64,000 nucleotides of DNA, taken from contig JASGKO010000039.1 in the NCBI GenBank assembly GCA_049840595.1, forward strand, positions 1 to 64,000, written 5' to 3'. Source of the DNA: JASGKO01 sp049840595. GTDB taxonomy: Bacteria; Verrucomicrobiota; Verrucomicrobiia; Chthoniobacterales; Chthoniobacteraceae. The notes under the pieces were generated by a model that saw only the letters and a list, made by a program, of their open reading frames with translations, made no database searches and was not told the DNA's origin. Shown here piece after piece: positions 44,652 to 54,118 of this stretch (the stretch's first letter is position 1; each line of letters starts with the position of its first letter). The position numbers were made by a program, and so were the translations under genes.

Positions 44652-45951
44652 TTAAAGCGGACTTTCCATCTCCAGCTTCAGCACATCCTCCAGCGTTTCG
44701 CGTCGAGAAATCTGCGTGATCTTGCCATCCTCCATCCAGAGCTGCGGCGCGCGGCCGATGGAATTGTAATTGGAAGCTCATGGCGTAGCCGTAGGCACCA
44801 GCGTCGTGCAGCACGAGGAGGTCGCCGGGCTTGGGCACGGGCAGTGGGCGCGGGGCGAGCAACTCGGCGGAGTCGCGGGTGAAGACGTCGCCGGATTCAC
44901 AGAGCGGGCCGGCGACCACGATGGGCTCGACGGCTTCCTCCGCGCCATGCTCGGGCAGGGTGATCCGGTGGAAGGAGCCATACATCGCGGGGCGCACCAG
45001 ATCGACGAAGCCGGCATCCACCATCGCAAAGGTCGCGCCCGGGCCCTTGGCATTGGTCTGCGTCTGCTTCAGATCGGTGACGGTGGTCACGAGCAGTGCG
45101 GAGGCGGCGACGTAAAAACGACCCGGTTCGATCTCGACGCGGATGTCGCGCCCGGCCGCTTCACAGAGGCGGGTGCGGGCCTTTTTCAGCATCGCACCGA
45201 GCGGGGCGAGGTCGAAGGCACGCCCACCGCGGTAATCATGCGGGATACCGCCGCCGAGGCTCACGGCCTCCACGTCGGGAAATTGCGGGAGCAGCGCGGC
45301 GAACTCGCTGGCGAGCAGGTCGAGGTTTTGCAGCAGCTCCTCGATCTGCGGGCCGCTGCCCACGTGGGCGTGGAGCATTACGATCTTCAGCCCGGCCTTC
45401 TGGGCCTCCTGCACCGTGGCGGCGGTCTCGCTGTGCCAGATGCCGTGCTTCGAGCTCGGGCCCCCGGTGTCGCACGCGTTCACGTGGCCGTGGCCGAAGC
45501 CGGGGTTCAGGCGCAGGGCGATCGGGCCGCGATAACCGGCGGTATGCAGTTCGCGGATCATACCCGGGGAGCCGATATTCGGCATCAGGTTGTTTTCCAG
45601 GATCACCTGCATCGCGTTGTCGCGGAAGACGTCGGCCGTATAAAGAATGGTCGGCGGTTGTGCTCCGCCGTTGAAACCGGCCCGCATGGCCCGCAGCGCT
45701 TCGTTGCCCGAGACGGCATCGATCCAGATCCCCGCCTTTTGCACTTCGCTGAGCACCTTCGTCGCCGGGCAGGCTTTCATCGCATAGCGGGCTTGCAAGC
45801 CGGTGCCATCGGTCAATTCCTTGATCGCGGCGATCTGGCGCTGCACCAGCGCGGCGTCGTAAATCCAAAAGGGAGTGCCCACCTGGGTGGCCAGGCGGCG
45901 CAGCAATGCCGCATCGTTCGCGGCGGCATGAGTAAGCAGGGCGTGATTCAT
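44652..45951 (-). CDS. lysA: Diaminopimelate decarboxylase (frame break near C-terminus)
   Basis: About 433 residues. Last step of lysine synthesis, and PLP-dependent. Schiff-base Lys in YAMKACP, PLP-binding HAHVGSG and SLGGGIPHDY, EIEPGRF, and the substrate-binding CESGDVF. An extra T within 44763-44773 shifts the last ~37 codons; repaired, the end reads MSFQYNSIGRAPQLWMEDGK and stops TAA at 44654-44652. ATG 45951 chosen. Diverges from the TPR gene. Confidence 0.93.
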
Positions 45952-46131
45952 GGAGTTGGAAAGCATTCTGCGCCCCCGGCATTTTCTCAAGGAGAAATCG
46001 ACGGGAAATGGGTCGGATCGGTTGGATCGGACCGATGGAACGCATTTTTTAGGGGCTGGAACCTTACAAAATCCCCGGGGACATGCCGCTTGACGCTCCC
46101 ATGGGCATTCATTACTTTCGCGCCTCTATAT

Positions 46132-47313
46132 ATGCGAAAGCTCGCCCGGATTACCATTTTATGCACCGCCGCCTGCCTGCTGGCCGATCAGCAGATCACG
46201 GCGGAAATCGTTTACAAAAAAGGCGAAGGCTGGAGCACCCAGGCCCCAGGCAGCGACGATGCCACGGAAGCGACCGGGGCCGCGCAGTTCAAAAAAGCGC
46301 AGGACGTGGAGAATAGTGGCGACATTAAGAAGGCGCTCGCCGATTACGAGGCACTCCAACGCAAGTTTCCCAACGCGATGTCCGGCCCGAAGGCCCAGTT
46401 GAAGATCGGCCAGCTCAACGAGCAGCTCGGCGATTACGAGCGCGCCTTCGACGCCTACGGCAAATACATTTCCAAATACCCGCAGGGCAGCGATTTCGAC
46501 GATGCCATCCAGGCCCAGTTCAACATCGCCGTGCGCTTCCTCAACGGCGAGCGCCGCAAGGTTTTCGGAGTCAAGACCTTCGGTTCGCAGGAAAAGGCCC
46601 GCGAGATGTTTGGCACCATTTTGAGCGAGGCCCCCTACAGCAAGCTCGCGCCGATGGCCCAGTTCAACACCGGCCTCGCCTATGAAAAAGCGGGCAAGCC
46701 GGCGGATGCGATCAACGCCTACAAGACGGTGACGGAGAAGTATCCCAGCGATCCGCTGGCCGCCGATGCGCAGTACCAGATCGGCTACGTCTATTTCATG
46801 CAGCGCCGCGAGGGAAACTACGATCCGCACGTGGCGGAAAAGTCGCGCGAAGGTTTTGAGGACTTCATCGCCAACTACCCGAACAGCGAAAAAATCCCGC
46901 AGGCCCAGGACAACCTGAAGCTGCTGGAAAACAAGGTGACCGGCAACACGCTCGAAATCGCGAAGTTCTACGACAAGACGAAGAACTACAAGGCGGCCGT
47001 CATCTACTACAACCAGGTGATCAAGGAGCAGCCGGACTCCGATGCCGCCAAGACGGCGAAGACCCGGATCGATGCCCTGCGCAACGAAGTGGGCGAAGAC
47101 GCGCTCAAGCCCGGTCCCGAGAAGGTGGAGACCAGCGCCCGTGCCGGTGCCCGCCGCAAGCTGCAGGCGCAGGTGGATACCGCTGCGCGCCCCGATTACA
47201 ATGGCCCGCCCGTCGCCGTGCCCGAGGAGACCCCGGCCCCGACGCCGCAGCCCCGCGCTTCAACCCCCGAGGTGGCCCCGGTGCCGCCTTCCGAGCCCAC
47301 CCTTCCCCAGTGA
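46132..47313 (+). CDS. TPR envelope protein (BamD/YbgF-like)
   Basis: 393 residues. A signal peptide (MRKLARITILCTAACLLA), several tetratricopeptide repeats (KALADYEALQRKFPN, FDAYGKYISKYPQGSD, INAYKTVTEKYPSDP, IYYNQVIKEQPDSD) and a P/A-rich tail. The repeat type and size match outer-membrane assembly or cell-division coordinators, but a true lipobox is weak, so BamD identity is unproven. GTG of the next gene overlaps the stop. Confidence 0.78.
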   Translation: MRKLARITILCTAACLLADQQITAEIVYKKGEGWSTQAPGSDDATEATGAAQFKKAQDVENSGDIKKALADYEALQRKFPNAMSGPKAQLKIGQLNEQLGDYERAFDAYGKYISKYPQGSDFDDAIQAQFNIAVRFLNGERRKVFGVKTFGSQEKAREMFGTILSEAPYSKLAPMAQFNTGLAYEKAGKPADAINAYKTVTEKYPSDPLAADAQYQIGYVYFMQRREGNYDPHVAEKSREGFEDFIANYPNSEKIPQAQDNLKLLENKVTGNTLEIAKFYDKTKNYKAAVIYYNQVIKEQPDSDAAKTAKTRIDALRNEVGEDALKPGPEKVETSARAGARRKLQAQVDTAARPDYNGPPVAVPEETPAPTPQPRASTPEVAPVPPSEPTLPQ

Positions 47314-47816
47314 TCACGCGTTACTTTCTCCCTTTGCTCGCCGTGCTGCTCGTCGGCTGCGCCGGTTACCGGCTCGGCCCCGTGCAGCCCAAGTTCATGG
47401 ATGGCGTGAAAACGATCGCCGTGCCGACGTTTAAGAACGACACACTCGTCCCGCACCTGGAAGCGCTGGTCGCCAATACGGTGATCAAGCAAGTGCAGAC
47501 CGACGGCACCTATCGGATCGCCTCGGTGGACAATGCCGACGTGATCGTCCAGGGCACCATCACCGAGATCGAGCGCAAGTCTGTCCGTTCGCTCGAATCG
47601 AACGTGCTGGCCACCAGTGAATTCAACCTCGTGGTGCACTTGAGCTACACCGTGACCCGCCGCTCGACCGGTGAGCAGATCGATTCCCGCGAAGTCATCG
47701 GCCAGACCAGTTTCTTCGTCGGCTCCGACATCCAGCAGGATGAGCAGCAGGCCCTGCCGCTGGCCGTGCAGGATGCCTCGGATCGCCTCGTGAGCGACAT
47801 CAGCGAAGGCTGGTAG
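47310..47816 (+). CDS. lptE: LptE-like LPS-assembly lipoprotein
   Basis: 168 residues. Signal peptide with lipobox LLVGC, then AGYRLGPVQPKFMDGVKTIAVPTF, typical of the LptE/RlpB family that plugs LptD. It follows the TPR gene with a GTGA overlap, a pairing that fits outer-membrane biogenesis. Start GTG 47310. Confidence 0.85.
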   Translation: MITRYFLPLLAVLLVGCAGYRLGPVQPKFMDGVKTIAVPTFKNDTLVPHLEALVANTVIKQVQTDGTYRIASVDNADVIVQGTITEIERKSVRSLESNVLATSEFNLVVHLSYTVTRRSTGEQIDSREVIGQTSFFVGSDIQQDEQQALPLAVQDASDRLVSDISEGW

Positions 47817-47864
47817 TCTGGTGGGAATTAAAAGTTAGGAGTTAGAAATTAAAAGATGGCTCCT

Positions 47865-47889
47865 CGTGACCAGGCTCTTTCTGGTCACG
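47865..47889 (+). other. Hairpin downstream of lptE
   Basis: Stem CGTGACCAG / CTGGTCACG, 9 bp, loop GCTCTTT. No T-tract follows, so termination is uncertain. Confidence 0.55.
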
Positions 47890-47974
47890 CGATGATCCGC
47901 GCGACTCTGTCGCCCTTTGGAAGACGTCATCGTTGACTTCGCTTCCGATCTTCGCAGGCATCTGCATTCTCCCC

Positions 47975-48010
47975 GCTTCCTTGGTGTCTTCGTGCCTTGG
48001 TGGTTAAATC
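47975..48010. repeat. Dispersed repeat, CCTTGGTGGTTAA family, copy 2
   Basis: CTTCCTTGGTGTCTTCGTGC then CTTGGTGGTTAAATCCC, matching 6394-6451. Confidence 0.7.
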
Positions 48011-48107
48011 CCCTCTCCGGGTAATTGGTCATTCGTCATTCGACATTGGTCATTTTCTTCGCACTTCTTGCTCGCCCTTGCGCGGCCTTCGGCTTCAGCT
48101 TGAAGGC

Positions 48108-48806
48108 GTGCTTTATCTCGTCGCCACTCCGATTGGTAATCTGGGGGACATCACCCTGCGCGCACTCGAAGTGCTGAAAAATGCGGACTACATCGCCGCC
48201 GAGGATACCCGGCACTCGCTCCGCCTGCTCCAGCATTACGAGATTCGCAAGCCGCTGGTGAGCTATCACGAGCACAACGAGGCGCGGCGCACGGCGGAAC
48301 TGCTCACACCTCTGCGCGAGGGAAAAAATATCGCGATCATTACCGATGCGGGCATGCCCGGGGTATCCGATCCGGGCTGGCGGCTGCTCAATGCCTGCCG
48401 CGAGGAAGGGCTGCCCTACACGGTGATTCCCGGCCCCTCGGCTGTGCTCACGGCGCTGATTGGCTCCGGGCTTTCCAGCGAGCGGTTTTTGTTTGCAGGG
48501 TTCCTGCCGGTGAAGAGTGGGGGGCGCGAACGCGAGGTCCGCGCCGCGCTCGATCGTCCCGAGACCACCGTCTTTTTCGAGTCGCCCCATCGCATTCTCA
48601 AGACGCTCGCCCTCTTGGCCGAGATCGCCCCAACGCGCCGTCTTTGCGTGGCGCGCGAGCTCACCAAGCAGTTCGAGGAATTTCGCACCACCACCGCCGC
48701 CGAGCTCCTCGCGCACTACACCGCCCATCCGGCCAAGGGCGAGATCTGCCTCGTCATCGAGGGCAACCGTGAACGCTCCAAACCCCCGCGCGATTCCGAG
48801 GAATGA
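48108..48806 (+). CDS. rsmI: 16S rRNA 2'-O-methyltransferase RsmI
   Basis: 232 residues. VLYLVATPIGNLGDITLRA at the start, AEDTRHS, ITDAGMPGVSDPG and VIPGPSAV are the tetrapyrrole-methylase-fold hallmarks. Methylates C1402 ribose in E. coli. GTG 48108 fits the family start. Its stop overlaps the start of the next gene (GAATGA). Confidence 0.92.
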   Translation: MLYLVATPIGNLGDITLRALEVLKNADYIAAEDTRHSLRLLQHYEIRKPLVSYHEHNEARRTAELLTPLREGKNIAIITDAGMPGVSDPGWRLLNACREEGLPYTVIPGPSAVLTALIGSGLSSERFLFAGFLPVKSGGREREVRAALDRPETTVFFESPHRILKTLALLAEIAPTRRLCVARELTKQFEEFRTTTAAELLAHYTAHPAKGEICLVIEGNRERSKPPRDSEE

Positions 48807-49799
48807 ACGAAGTCCAAGACCGTCTCCAGCAGCCCGTCCGCAATTTCGTCTCCAGCGATTTCATCCAGTTGCCGGTCGAGGCCACCGCAGCCAGTGCCAC
48901 CGCGATCATCCGTGAGCTTTCGCCCCGGCACGGCGCGCTTTTTTACTTCTACGTGGTCGATGAAACAGAGCGGCTCGTCGGGGTGTTGCAGACGCGCTCG
49001 CTGCTCGCCGCCCAGCCGGAGGAAGTGCTGCGCGATTTGATGGTGAAACAGGTCATCGCCATCCCCGAGACCGCGCTGCTCATGGATGCCTGCGAACTGT
49101 TCGTGCTCCACAAGTTGCTCGCCTTCCCGGTGGTGGACCGCGCCCGCAAGATCGTCGGGGTGGTGGATGTGCATCTCTTCAACGAGGAAGTCTTTGGCAT
49201 CTCGCATGACACCCACGCGACCAAGGCGGACGAGCTTTTCCAGGCCATCGGCTTCCGTATTTCCCAAGTCCGCACCGCGTCGCCGCTGACCGCCGTGCGC
49301 TTCCGCCTCTCGTGGCTGCTCGTCACGATCGGCGCTGGCACCGCTTGCGCCCTCCTCGCCCGCGCCCATGAGACCACCCTCTCACGCACGCTGGTCGTCG
49401 CGTTCTTCCTCACCCTCGTGCTCGCCCTCGGCGAAAGCGTCGCTGTGCAATCCATGGCGCTCGTGTTGGAGGAGCTGGCAATTTCAGGGTAAAAAAACCG
49501 GCCATTACGCCAGATTACTGGGGCGCGAACTCCTTACCGCCGCCCCCCTGGCCTTCGTCATCGGGCTGATCGTCCTCGGCATCGTCTGGGTAATGGGCCA
49601 CGAAATCTGGCCCGCCTGCGTGATCAGCGGCAGCCTCGGCCTCGCCATCATGTCCGCCTGCCTCATCGGCCAGTGCGTGCCCTACCTCATGCACACCTTC
49701 GGCCTCGACCTCAAGATCGCCGCCGGCCCCATCACGCTTGCCGTCACCGACATCGCAACGCTCACGATCTATCTGACGCTCACTTCGGTTTTGTTGTAG
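48803..49799 (+). CDS. mgtE: MgtE-type magnesium channel (one frame break)
   Basis: About 332 residues. Paired CBS domains (about 10-130), then five-helix MgtE membrane domain with ALGESVAVQSMAL and LGIVWVMGHE...LPIAIM-like helices. One base is lost or gained near 49480-49500, where the frame changes from EELAISG-stop to the continuing FQGKKTGHYARLLGRE. The usual N-terminal domain of MgtE is absent or reduced, so this is a short form. Coupled to rsmI. Confidence 0.88.
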
Positions 49800-49846
49800 G
49801 CACATTCATTCTTGTTGAAACAAGTGGTTAGAGGTAGTTTCGCCCC

Positions 49847-50059
49847 ATGTTTGAGCAATTCGGGATTGATATCGGCAAGGCTCTACTTCAAACCGCGATT
49901 TACTTCATTCCGGCGATCTGGGCGACGATCCGGGTTGTGCGATTGCGCTCTGGCGCAAGTGTTCCTTGCTGGTTGCTCTTCGTCTGGATCATTCCCTTAA
50001 TCGGGCCATTGATCGCCCTGTTAACCGTCCGAAAAAGAGAGCAACTTCACGCGGCCTAG
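49847..50059 (+). CDS. Small membrane protein, PLDc_N-like
   Basis: 70 residues; hydrophobic segments 13-28 and 41-60. WLLFVWIIPLIGPLIALL resembles the PLDc_N membrane motif found before phospholipase-D domains. Stands alone. Function unknown. Confidence 0.6.
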   Translation: MFEQFGIDIGKALLQTAIYFIPAIWATIRVVRLRSGASVPCWLLFVWIIPLIGPLIALLTVRKREQLHAA

Positions 50060-50100
50060 CTCACGCGAGTATTTGAGCGGGAGTCTATCTGCCAGTTCCT

Positions 50101-50403
50101 ATGAGCGCACGCCTGAAAAACATCACTCCCGGGGAAATCCTGCTGGAAGATTACATGAAACCGATGGGGCTATCTCAAAATGCGCTCGCCCGGGCATTGG
50201 GCGTTCCGCCCCGCCGCATCAATGAGATCGTCCAGGGAAACCGCTCCATCACGCTCGATACTTCGCTGCGACTCGGGCGTTACTTTGGCCAGTCGCCCCG
50301 CTTCTGGCTGAACATTCAGATGGATTGTGATCTCCGCAACGCCGGGCAGTTCATCAAGAAAATCGAACGCGAAGTGCACCCACTCGAGGCAACAGCTGCT
50401 TAG
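50101..50403 (+). CDS. higA: HigA-type antitoxin/XRE regulator
   Basis: 100 residues, helix-turn-helix (LSQNALARALGVPPRRINEI, GNRSITLDTSLRLGRYFG) as in HigA. HigA normally neutralises HigB toxin and represses the operon. No HigB-sized gene is beside it: the upstream gene encodes a membrane protein and 41 bases separate them. Probably an orphan or domesticated regulator. Confidence 0.87.
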   Translation: MSARLKNITPGEILLEDYMKPMGLSQNALARALGVPPRRINEIVQGNRSITLDTSLRLGRYFGQSPRFWLNIQMDCDLRNAGQFIKKIEREVHPLEATAA

Positions 50404-50474
50404 GCTTCACTTGTCGCCTAAGTGCATCTAGTTGTGAGCGGACTTTGTAAATGAATGTGGATAAAAGGAATTGT

Positions 50475-51011
50475 ATGCATCGGCTTTTGTTAATTTGGAT
50501 GATCATTGGCGTTTGCTCTTTTACGCCGGTCAGCAAAGCACTCGCAGCGGAGCAAGCAGTGAGGGAGAGGGATGGTAGCTTTGCGCATTTGGATCTGGTG
50601 CTGCATCAACTGCTGAATGAGCAGTGCGATTTTGTGCCGTCATCTTTAATCAAGGATGGCTATCACTCGTTCTCCATCCGGCCTCATGAGAAATGGGGCT
50701 CTTCCAGATTGGAAATTGTTGTGTCTGAGTGCGATTTACTAAGCCAGCGGGATCGGGATCGCAAATATTCCGAACTTCAAAAGCTTATGAAGCTGGGTCA
50801 AAAACCCGAGGCTGAGATTACGGACAAGGATGCCCAAAACGTGTTGCTGGCATTAGAAAATTTCAGTCATTTTCCTGAGTGGAGGTTTGAAAAAACTGGA
50901 GTGAAAGTTGAACTCGTTTCGGCAGAGGAAAGTTATCCGGAGTCGAAGCAGGAAAATGTGGATGCCCAAAGAGTCTATAACAAGATAGTAGGCCTGCTAA
51001 AGCCGTATTAA
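50475..51011 (+). CDS. Exported hypothetical protein, AT-richer than neighbours
   Basis: 178 residues; signal peptide MHRLLLIWMIIGVCSFTPV to about residue 25 (ALAAEQA). Mature part polar, alpha/beta, with HSFSIRPHEKWGSSRLEIVV. The local base composition is lower in GC than the flanks, a hint of transfer. Stop lies within a 10-bp tandem repeat. Confidence 0.6.
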   Translation: MHRLLLIWMIIGVCSFTPVSKALAAEQAVRERDGSFAHLDLVLHQLLNEQCDFVPSSLIKDGYHSFSIRPHEKWGSSRLEIVVSECDLLSQRDRDRKYSELQKLMKLGQKPEAEITDKDAQNVLLALENFSHFPEWRFEKTGVKVELVSAEESYPESKQENVDAQRVYNKIVGLLKPY

Positions 51012-51030
51012 GCCGTATTAAGCCGTATTA
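51001..51030. repeat. Triple 10-bp tandem repeat at a stop codon
   Basis: AGCCGTATTA occurs three times in a row. The first unit supplies the last codons and stop of the preceding gene. Confidence 0.9.
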
Positions 51031-51117
51031 GAGTGCTTCCGGTTTAAAGGTCCTCATTCGAGAACTTAAACTTCGCCAAAAGATTACGCGCCCAAGGATG
51101 GCTTGGGCGCGTGCATC

Positions 51118-51204
51118 AGATATCCGAGTCATCCGCGAAGCCGAGCAAAGCGAGGCAATGCCTCAAGTATTTTTCCGATGGATAGGCATAATCCGCGGTT
51201 AAAA
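51118..51204. repeat. Degenerate GTCATCCGCG/ATCCGCGGTTAAAA element
   Basis: Relative of the 4297-4371 inverted repeat. GAGTCATCCGCGAAG and AATCCGCGGTTAAAA bracket the stretch downstream of the unknown exported protein and asd. Confidence 0.55.
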
Positions 51205-51212
51205 ACGCTTCC

Positions 51213-52211
51213 TCAGATCAACTCCGCGATCTGCACCGCATTAAGGGCGGCACCCTTCAGCAACTGGTCGCCGGCGACCCAGAAGGCGAGGCCGTTATCC
51301 AGCGCGCAATCCTGGCGGAGGCGGCCGACTTCGCAGTCGTCGTTTCCGGCGCAGTTGAGCGGGAGCGGGTAGGTGTTGGTCTTCGGATCGTCGGTGAGCT
51401 TGAGCCCGGGGGCCTTGGCGAGCACGTCGTGGGCCTGGGCCACGGAGACGGGCTTTTCAAACTCGGCATTCACGGCCACGGAATGGGCGCGGTAAACGGG
51501 CACGCGCACGCAGGTCACGGACGCCTTGAACGAAGGCAGGTGCATGATGCGGCGGCCTTCGTTCTCCATCTTCATCTCTTCCTTCGTGTAGCCGCTCTCG
51601 AGGAACGAATCCACATGCGGGAGCACGTTGAAGGCAATCTGGTGCGGATAGACTTTCTTCTCCACCGGGCGCCCGTCGTGGATGGCGGCAACCTGCGCCT
51701 TGAGCTCCTCAATCGCCTGGGCACCGGTGCCGGAGACAGCCTGGTAGCTGGCAGCGAAAACGCGCTTCACGCCAAAGGCCTGATGCAGCGGCCAGAGTGC
51801 CATGAGCGTGATGGCGGTGGTGCAATTCGGGTTGGCCAGGATGCCCTGGTGATTCTTCACGTCTGCGCCGTTGATTTCCGGCACGACGAGCGGCACGTTC
51901 GGGTCCATGCGGAAGGCGGAGGAATTATCGACGACCACCGCGCCGGACTTCACGGCGAAAGGGGCGTATTGCTTGGAAATCCCGCCGCCCGCGCTGAAGA
52001 GGGCGATATCCACGCCGTCGAACGAATCTTCGCGGAGTTCGGTCACTTTCACGTTTTCGCCAAAGGCCGGGAGTTCCTTGCCTGCGGAACGGGCCGAGGC
52101 GAGCAGGGTCAGCTTGCCCACCGGAAAGTTGCGGCGTTCCAGAACCTTGATCATTTCGATTCCGACCGCGCCGGTGGCACCGACGATTGCGACGTGATAG
52201 TTTTTACTCAT
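51213..52211 (-). CDS. asd: Aspartate-semialdehyde dehydrogenase
   Basis: 332 residues; reduces aspartyl phosphate in the lysine/threonine/methionine branch. NADP motif VAIVGATGAVGIEM at the start, SAGGGISK, catalytic Cys in ANPNCTT, and VSGTGAQAIEEL. Works upstream of lysA (44652-45951). Divergent from the L,D-transpeptidase; 32 bases separate the starts. ATG 52211 chosen. Confidence 0.94.
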   Translation of the reverse strand: MSKNYHVAIVGATGAVGIEMIKVLERRNFPVGKLTLLASARSAGKELPAFGENVKVTELREDSFDGVDIALFSAGGGISKQYAPFAVKSGAVVVDNSSAFRMDPNVPLVVPEINGADVKNHQGILANPNCTTAITLMALWPLHQAFGVKRVFAASYQAVSGTGAQAIEELKAQVAAIHDGRPVEKKVYPHQIAFNVLPHVDSFLESGYTKEEMKMENEGRRIMHLPSFKASVTCVRVPVYRAHSVAVNAEFEKPVSVAQAHDVLAKAPGLKLTDDPKTNTYPLPLNCAGNDDCEVGRLRQDCALDNGLAFWVAGDQLLKGAALNAVQIAELI

Positions 52212-52243
52212 AACAGGGACGTAAACCATATATCTTCCACGCC

Positions 52244-52723
52244 ATGACGCAACCTCGCGATAAAACCGCCCCGTTCGGGCTCCAGATCAGCATTCCGCGG
52301 CAGCGGCTGGAACTGGTGGAAACCAGCAGGGTCACTCGTAGCTATCCCGTTTCCACCTCCCGCTTCGGGCTGGGGAGCGAGCCGGGGAGTTTTAAGACGC
52401 CGCTGGGGCGGTTCCGGGTGGCCGAGAAGATCGGCGCGGGGGCGGAACTGGGGATGATTTTCAAGTCCCGCGCTCCGGTGGGGCGGATCGGGAGTCCGCT
52501 GCAGCCGGATGACTTTGTGCAGACCCGCATTCTGTGGCTCGATGGCCTCGACGCGCACAACGCGAATACGCACGACCGCTACATCTACATCCACGGCACT
52601 AACCAGGAGCCGCAACTCGGCCTGCCGGTGAGCCATGGGTGTATCCGGATGGGCAACGCGGAGGTGGCGGAACTTTTCGAACTGGTTCCCGAGGGTTGTC
52701 CGGTGGTCATCGACTTGGAGTAA
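52244..52723 (+). CDS. L,D-transpeptidase (YkuD family)
   Basis: 159 residues. Catalytic region IHGTNQEPQLGLPVSHGCIR has the YkuD His and Cys, followed by MGNAEVAELF. Forms 3-3 crosslinks in peptidoglycan or attaches lipoprotein. No signal peptide, so export or the start remains unclear. Divergent with asd. Confidence 0.88.
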   Translation: MTQPRDKTAPFGLQISIPRQRLELVETSRVTRSYPVSTSRFGLGSEPGSFKTPLGRFRVAEKIGAGAELGMIFKSRAPVGRIGSPLQPDDFVQTRILWLDGLDAHNANTHDRYIYIHGTNQEPQLGLPVSHGCIRMGNAEVAELFELVPEGCPVVIDLE

Positions 52724-52772
52724 CGGAAATCGTCCGCAGCTTTCGCAGATATTTAAAAAACCATCCTCCCCG

Positions 52773-52808
52773 GCGTCATCCCGAGCGGAGCGTAGCGAAG
52801 TCGAGGGA
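52773..52808. repeat. GTCATCCCGAGCGGAGCG repeat
   Basis: Member of the TGTCATCCTGAG family seen at 43073-43222, here a single end without an inverted partner. Confidence 0.6.
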
Positions 52809-52879
52809 GCCCTGGACTAGTGGCGTGCGACCTCACTTGCAACCTGTGCAGCCCATTTAATCTACGAACGAAACCTTTC

Positions 52880-52909
52880 CCTCCTCTGCGCCTCTGCGGT
52901 GAATTTCCA
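52880..52909. repeat. CTCTGCGCCTCTGCGGTGAATTT repeat
   Basis: Best copy of the CTCTGCG repeat family; others at 8764, 20117 and 58114. Confidence 0.7.
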
Positions 52910-52911
52910 AG

Positions 52912-54045
52912 TCACCCATGGAGTTTGCGAAAGCTGCTCGGGCTGGTGCCGGTGTGGCGGCTGAAGATGACGGAGAAACGCTCGGCATTGGGAAAGCCGG
53001 CTTCCTCGGCGATGATGGAGAGCGGCCGGTTCGTGGCGACGAGGAGGGCCTTGGCGGCTTCCACGCGCATGCCGGTGAGCCGTTCCCAGGGCGACATTTG
53101 CAAGTAGAGCGCAAATTTCCGCTCCACCGTGCGTCGGGAGAGACGCAGGGCGGCACAGGCGCTGCCGACGGAAATCGGCGCGCGCAGGTGATCGCGAAAA
53201 TACTGGATCACCCGGCGAATCTCGGTGTCCTCGATCGCGGCGAGCGTGGTGGAGTGGCGTGCTACGACCGGGCCGGGATTGATGAGAATCGGCTTTTCCG
53301 GCGCGGCAGCGGGCTGGCTGATGAGCCGTTGAATCCACTCCGCGGCCAGCCGCCCGATGTTCAGCCACGGGATTTCCACGCTGGAAAGTCGCGGGTGGCT
53401 GAGGCCGCAGACCATCTCGTCGTTGTTCGCGCCGACCACGGCGATGTCCTCCGGCACGCGGATGTCCTCTTCGGCCGCGGCATCGAGGACAAGCCGTCCC
53501 AGCGGATCGTGGACGGCGAAAATGCCGATTGGCTTGGGGAGCTCGCGCAGCCACTTGCGGAGTGCGGTCGTGGGTTCGTTCCACGATTCCATGTAGTCGC
53601 GCGGGTTCCGCTCCGGCTGGGTGAAAAGCGAAACCTCGCGACTGCCAAGTGCCTTTTGAAAGCCCGCGAGGCGCTGCGTGGAATACGGCATCGCATTGTG
53701 CACACAGGCGAAATGCGCGTAGCCCGCCGCGCGGAAAAAGGTCGCCGCCTCGCGCCCGACCGCTTCGTCATTCACGTCGATGGAAACCGCGCCGGGATAA
53801 ATCGTATCGCTATCGGCGATGACGGTCGGCAGTCCCATGCCGACGATCGCCTCGGTGAGGCGCGGCAACGATTCGGTGATGATGCCATCGGGTTCGAGCG
53901 CCTCGATGCGCTTCACGATTTCGCCGGGGCGGCGATGGATGTTCACGATCCGAAAATCGAACCGGGTCGGCACGTAGGGCGAGAGCGCGGGCACGAGGCG
54001 GCGCACGAAGATATCGGCAGTAGCCAGCACGATGCGCCTGCTCAT
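52912..54045 (-). CDS. xylR: XylR-type regulator (sugar-binding plus AraC HTH)
   Basis: 377 residues. Periplasmic-binding/LacI-type sensor domain (about 1-265: VIADSDTIYPGAVSIDVNDE, VAVVGANNDEMVCGL) then an AraC-type double HTH (VGSACAALRLSRRTVERKF, RPLSIIAEEAGFPNAERFSVIF). This order is that of E. coli XylR, which binds xylose. It diverges from xylA with 165 bases between the starts. ATG 54045 chosen. Confidence 0.88.
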   Translation of the reverse strand: MSRRIVLATADIFVRRLVPALSPYVPTRFDFRIVNIHRRPGEIVKRIEALEPDGIITESLPRLTEAIVGMGLPTVIADSDTIYPGAVSIDVNDEAVGREAATFFRAAGYAHFACVHNAMPYSTQRLAGFQKALGSREVSLFTQPERNPRDYMESWNEPTTALRKWLRELPKPIGIFAVHDPLGRLVLDAAAEEDIRVPEDIAVVGANNDEMVCGLSHPRLSSVEIPWLNIGRLAAEWIQRLISQPAAAPEKPILINPGPVVARHSTTLAAIEDTEIRRVIQYFRDHLRAPISVGSACAALRLSRRTVERKFALYLQMSPWERLTGMRVEAAKALLVATNRPLSIIAEEAGFPNAERFSVIFSRHTGTSPSSFRKLHG

Positions 54046-54066
54046 ACTCGAATTGGAATCGCTGTG

Positions 54067-54118
54067 TCGCAAATCCACAAGAAAAAAGCGCAAAATGCGG
54101 TGGGAGACCCTCGCAAAT
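54067..54118. promoter_or_regulatory. Three direct CGCAAA sites between xylR and xylA
   Basis: CGCAAA at 54068, 54089 and 54112, 21 and 23 bases apart (two helical turns), with TCGCAAAT at the first and third. AraC-family regulators such as XylR bind direct half-sites spaced about 21 bp. Candidate operator. Confidence 0.6.

Noticed and set aside
44770..46131. Long upstream extension of the TPR protein's frame
   Set aside because: It runs antisense to lysA and lacks homology; the signal peptide begins at 46132.
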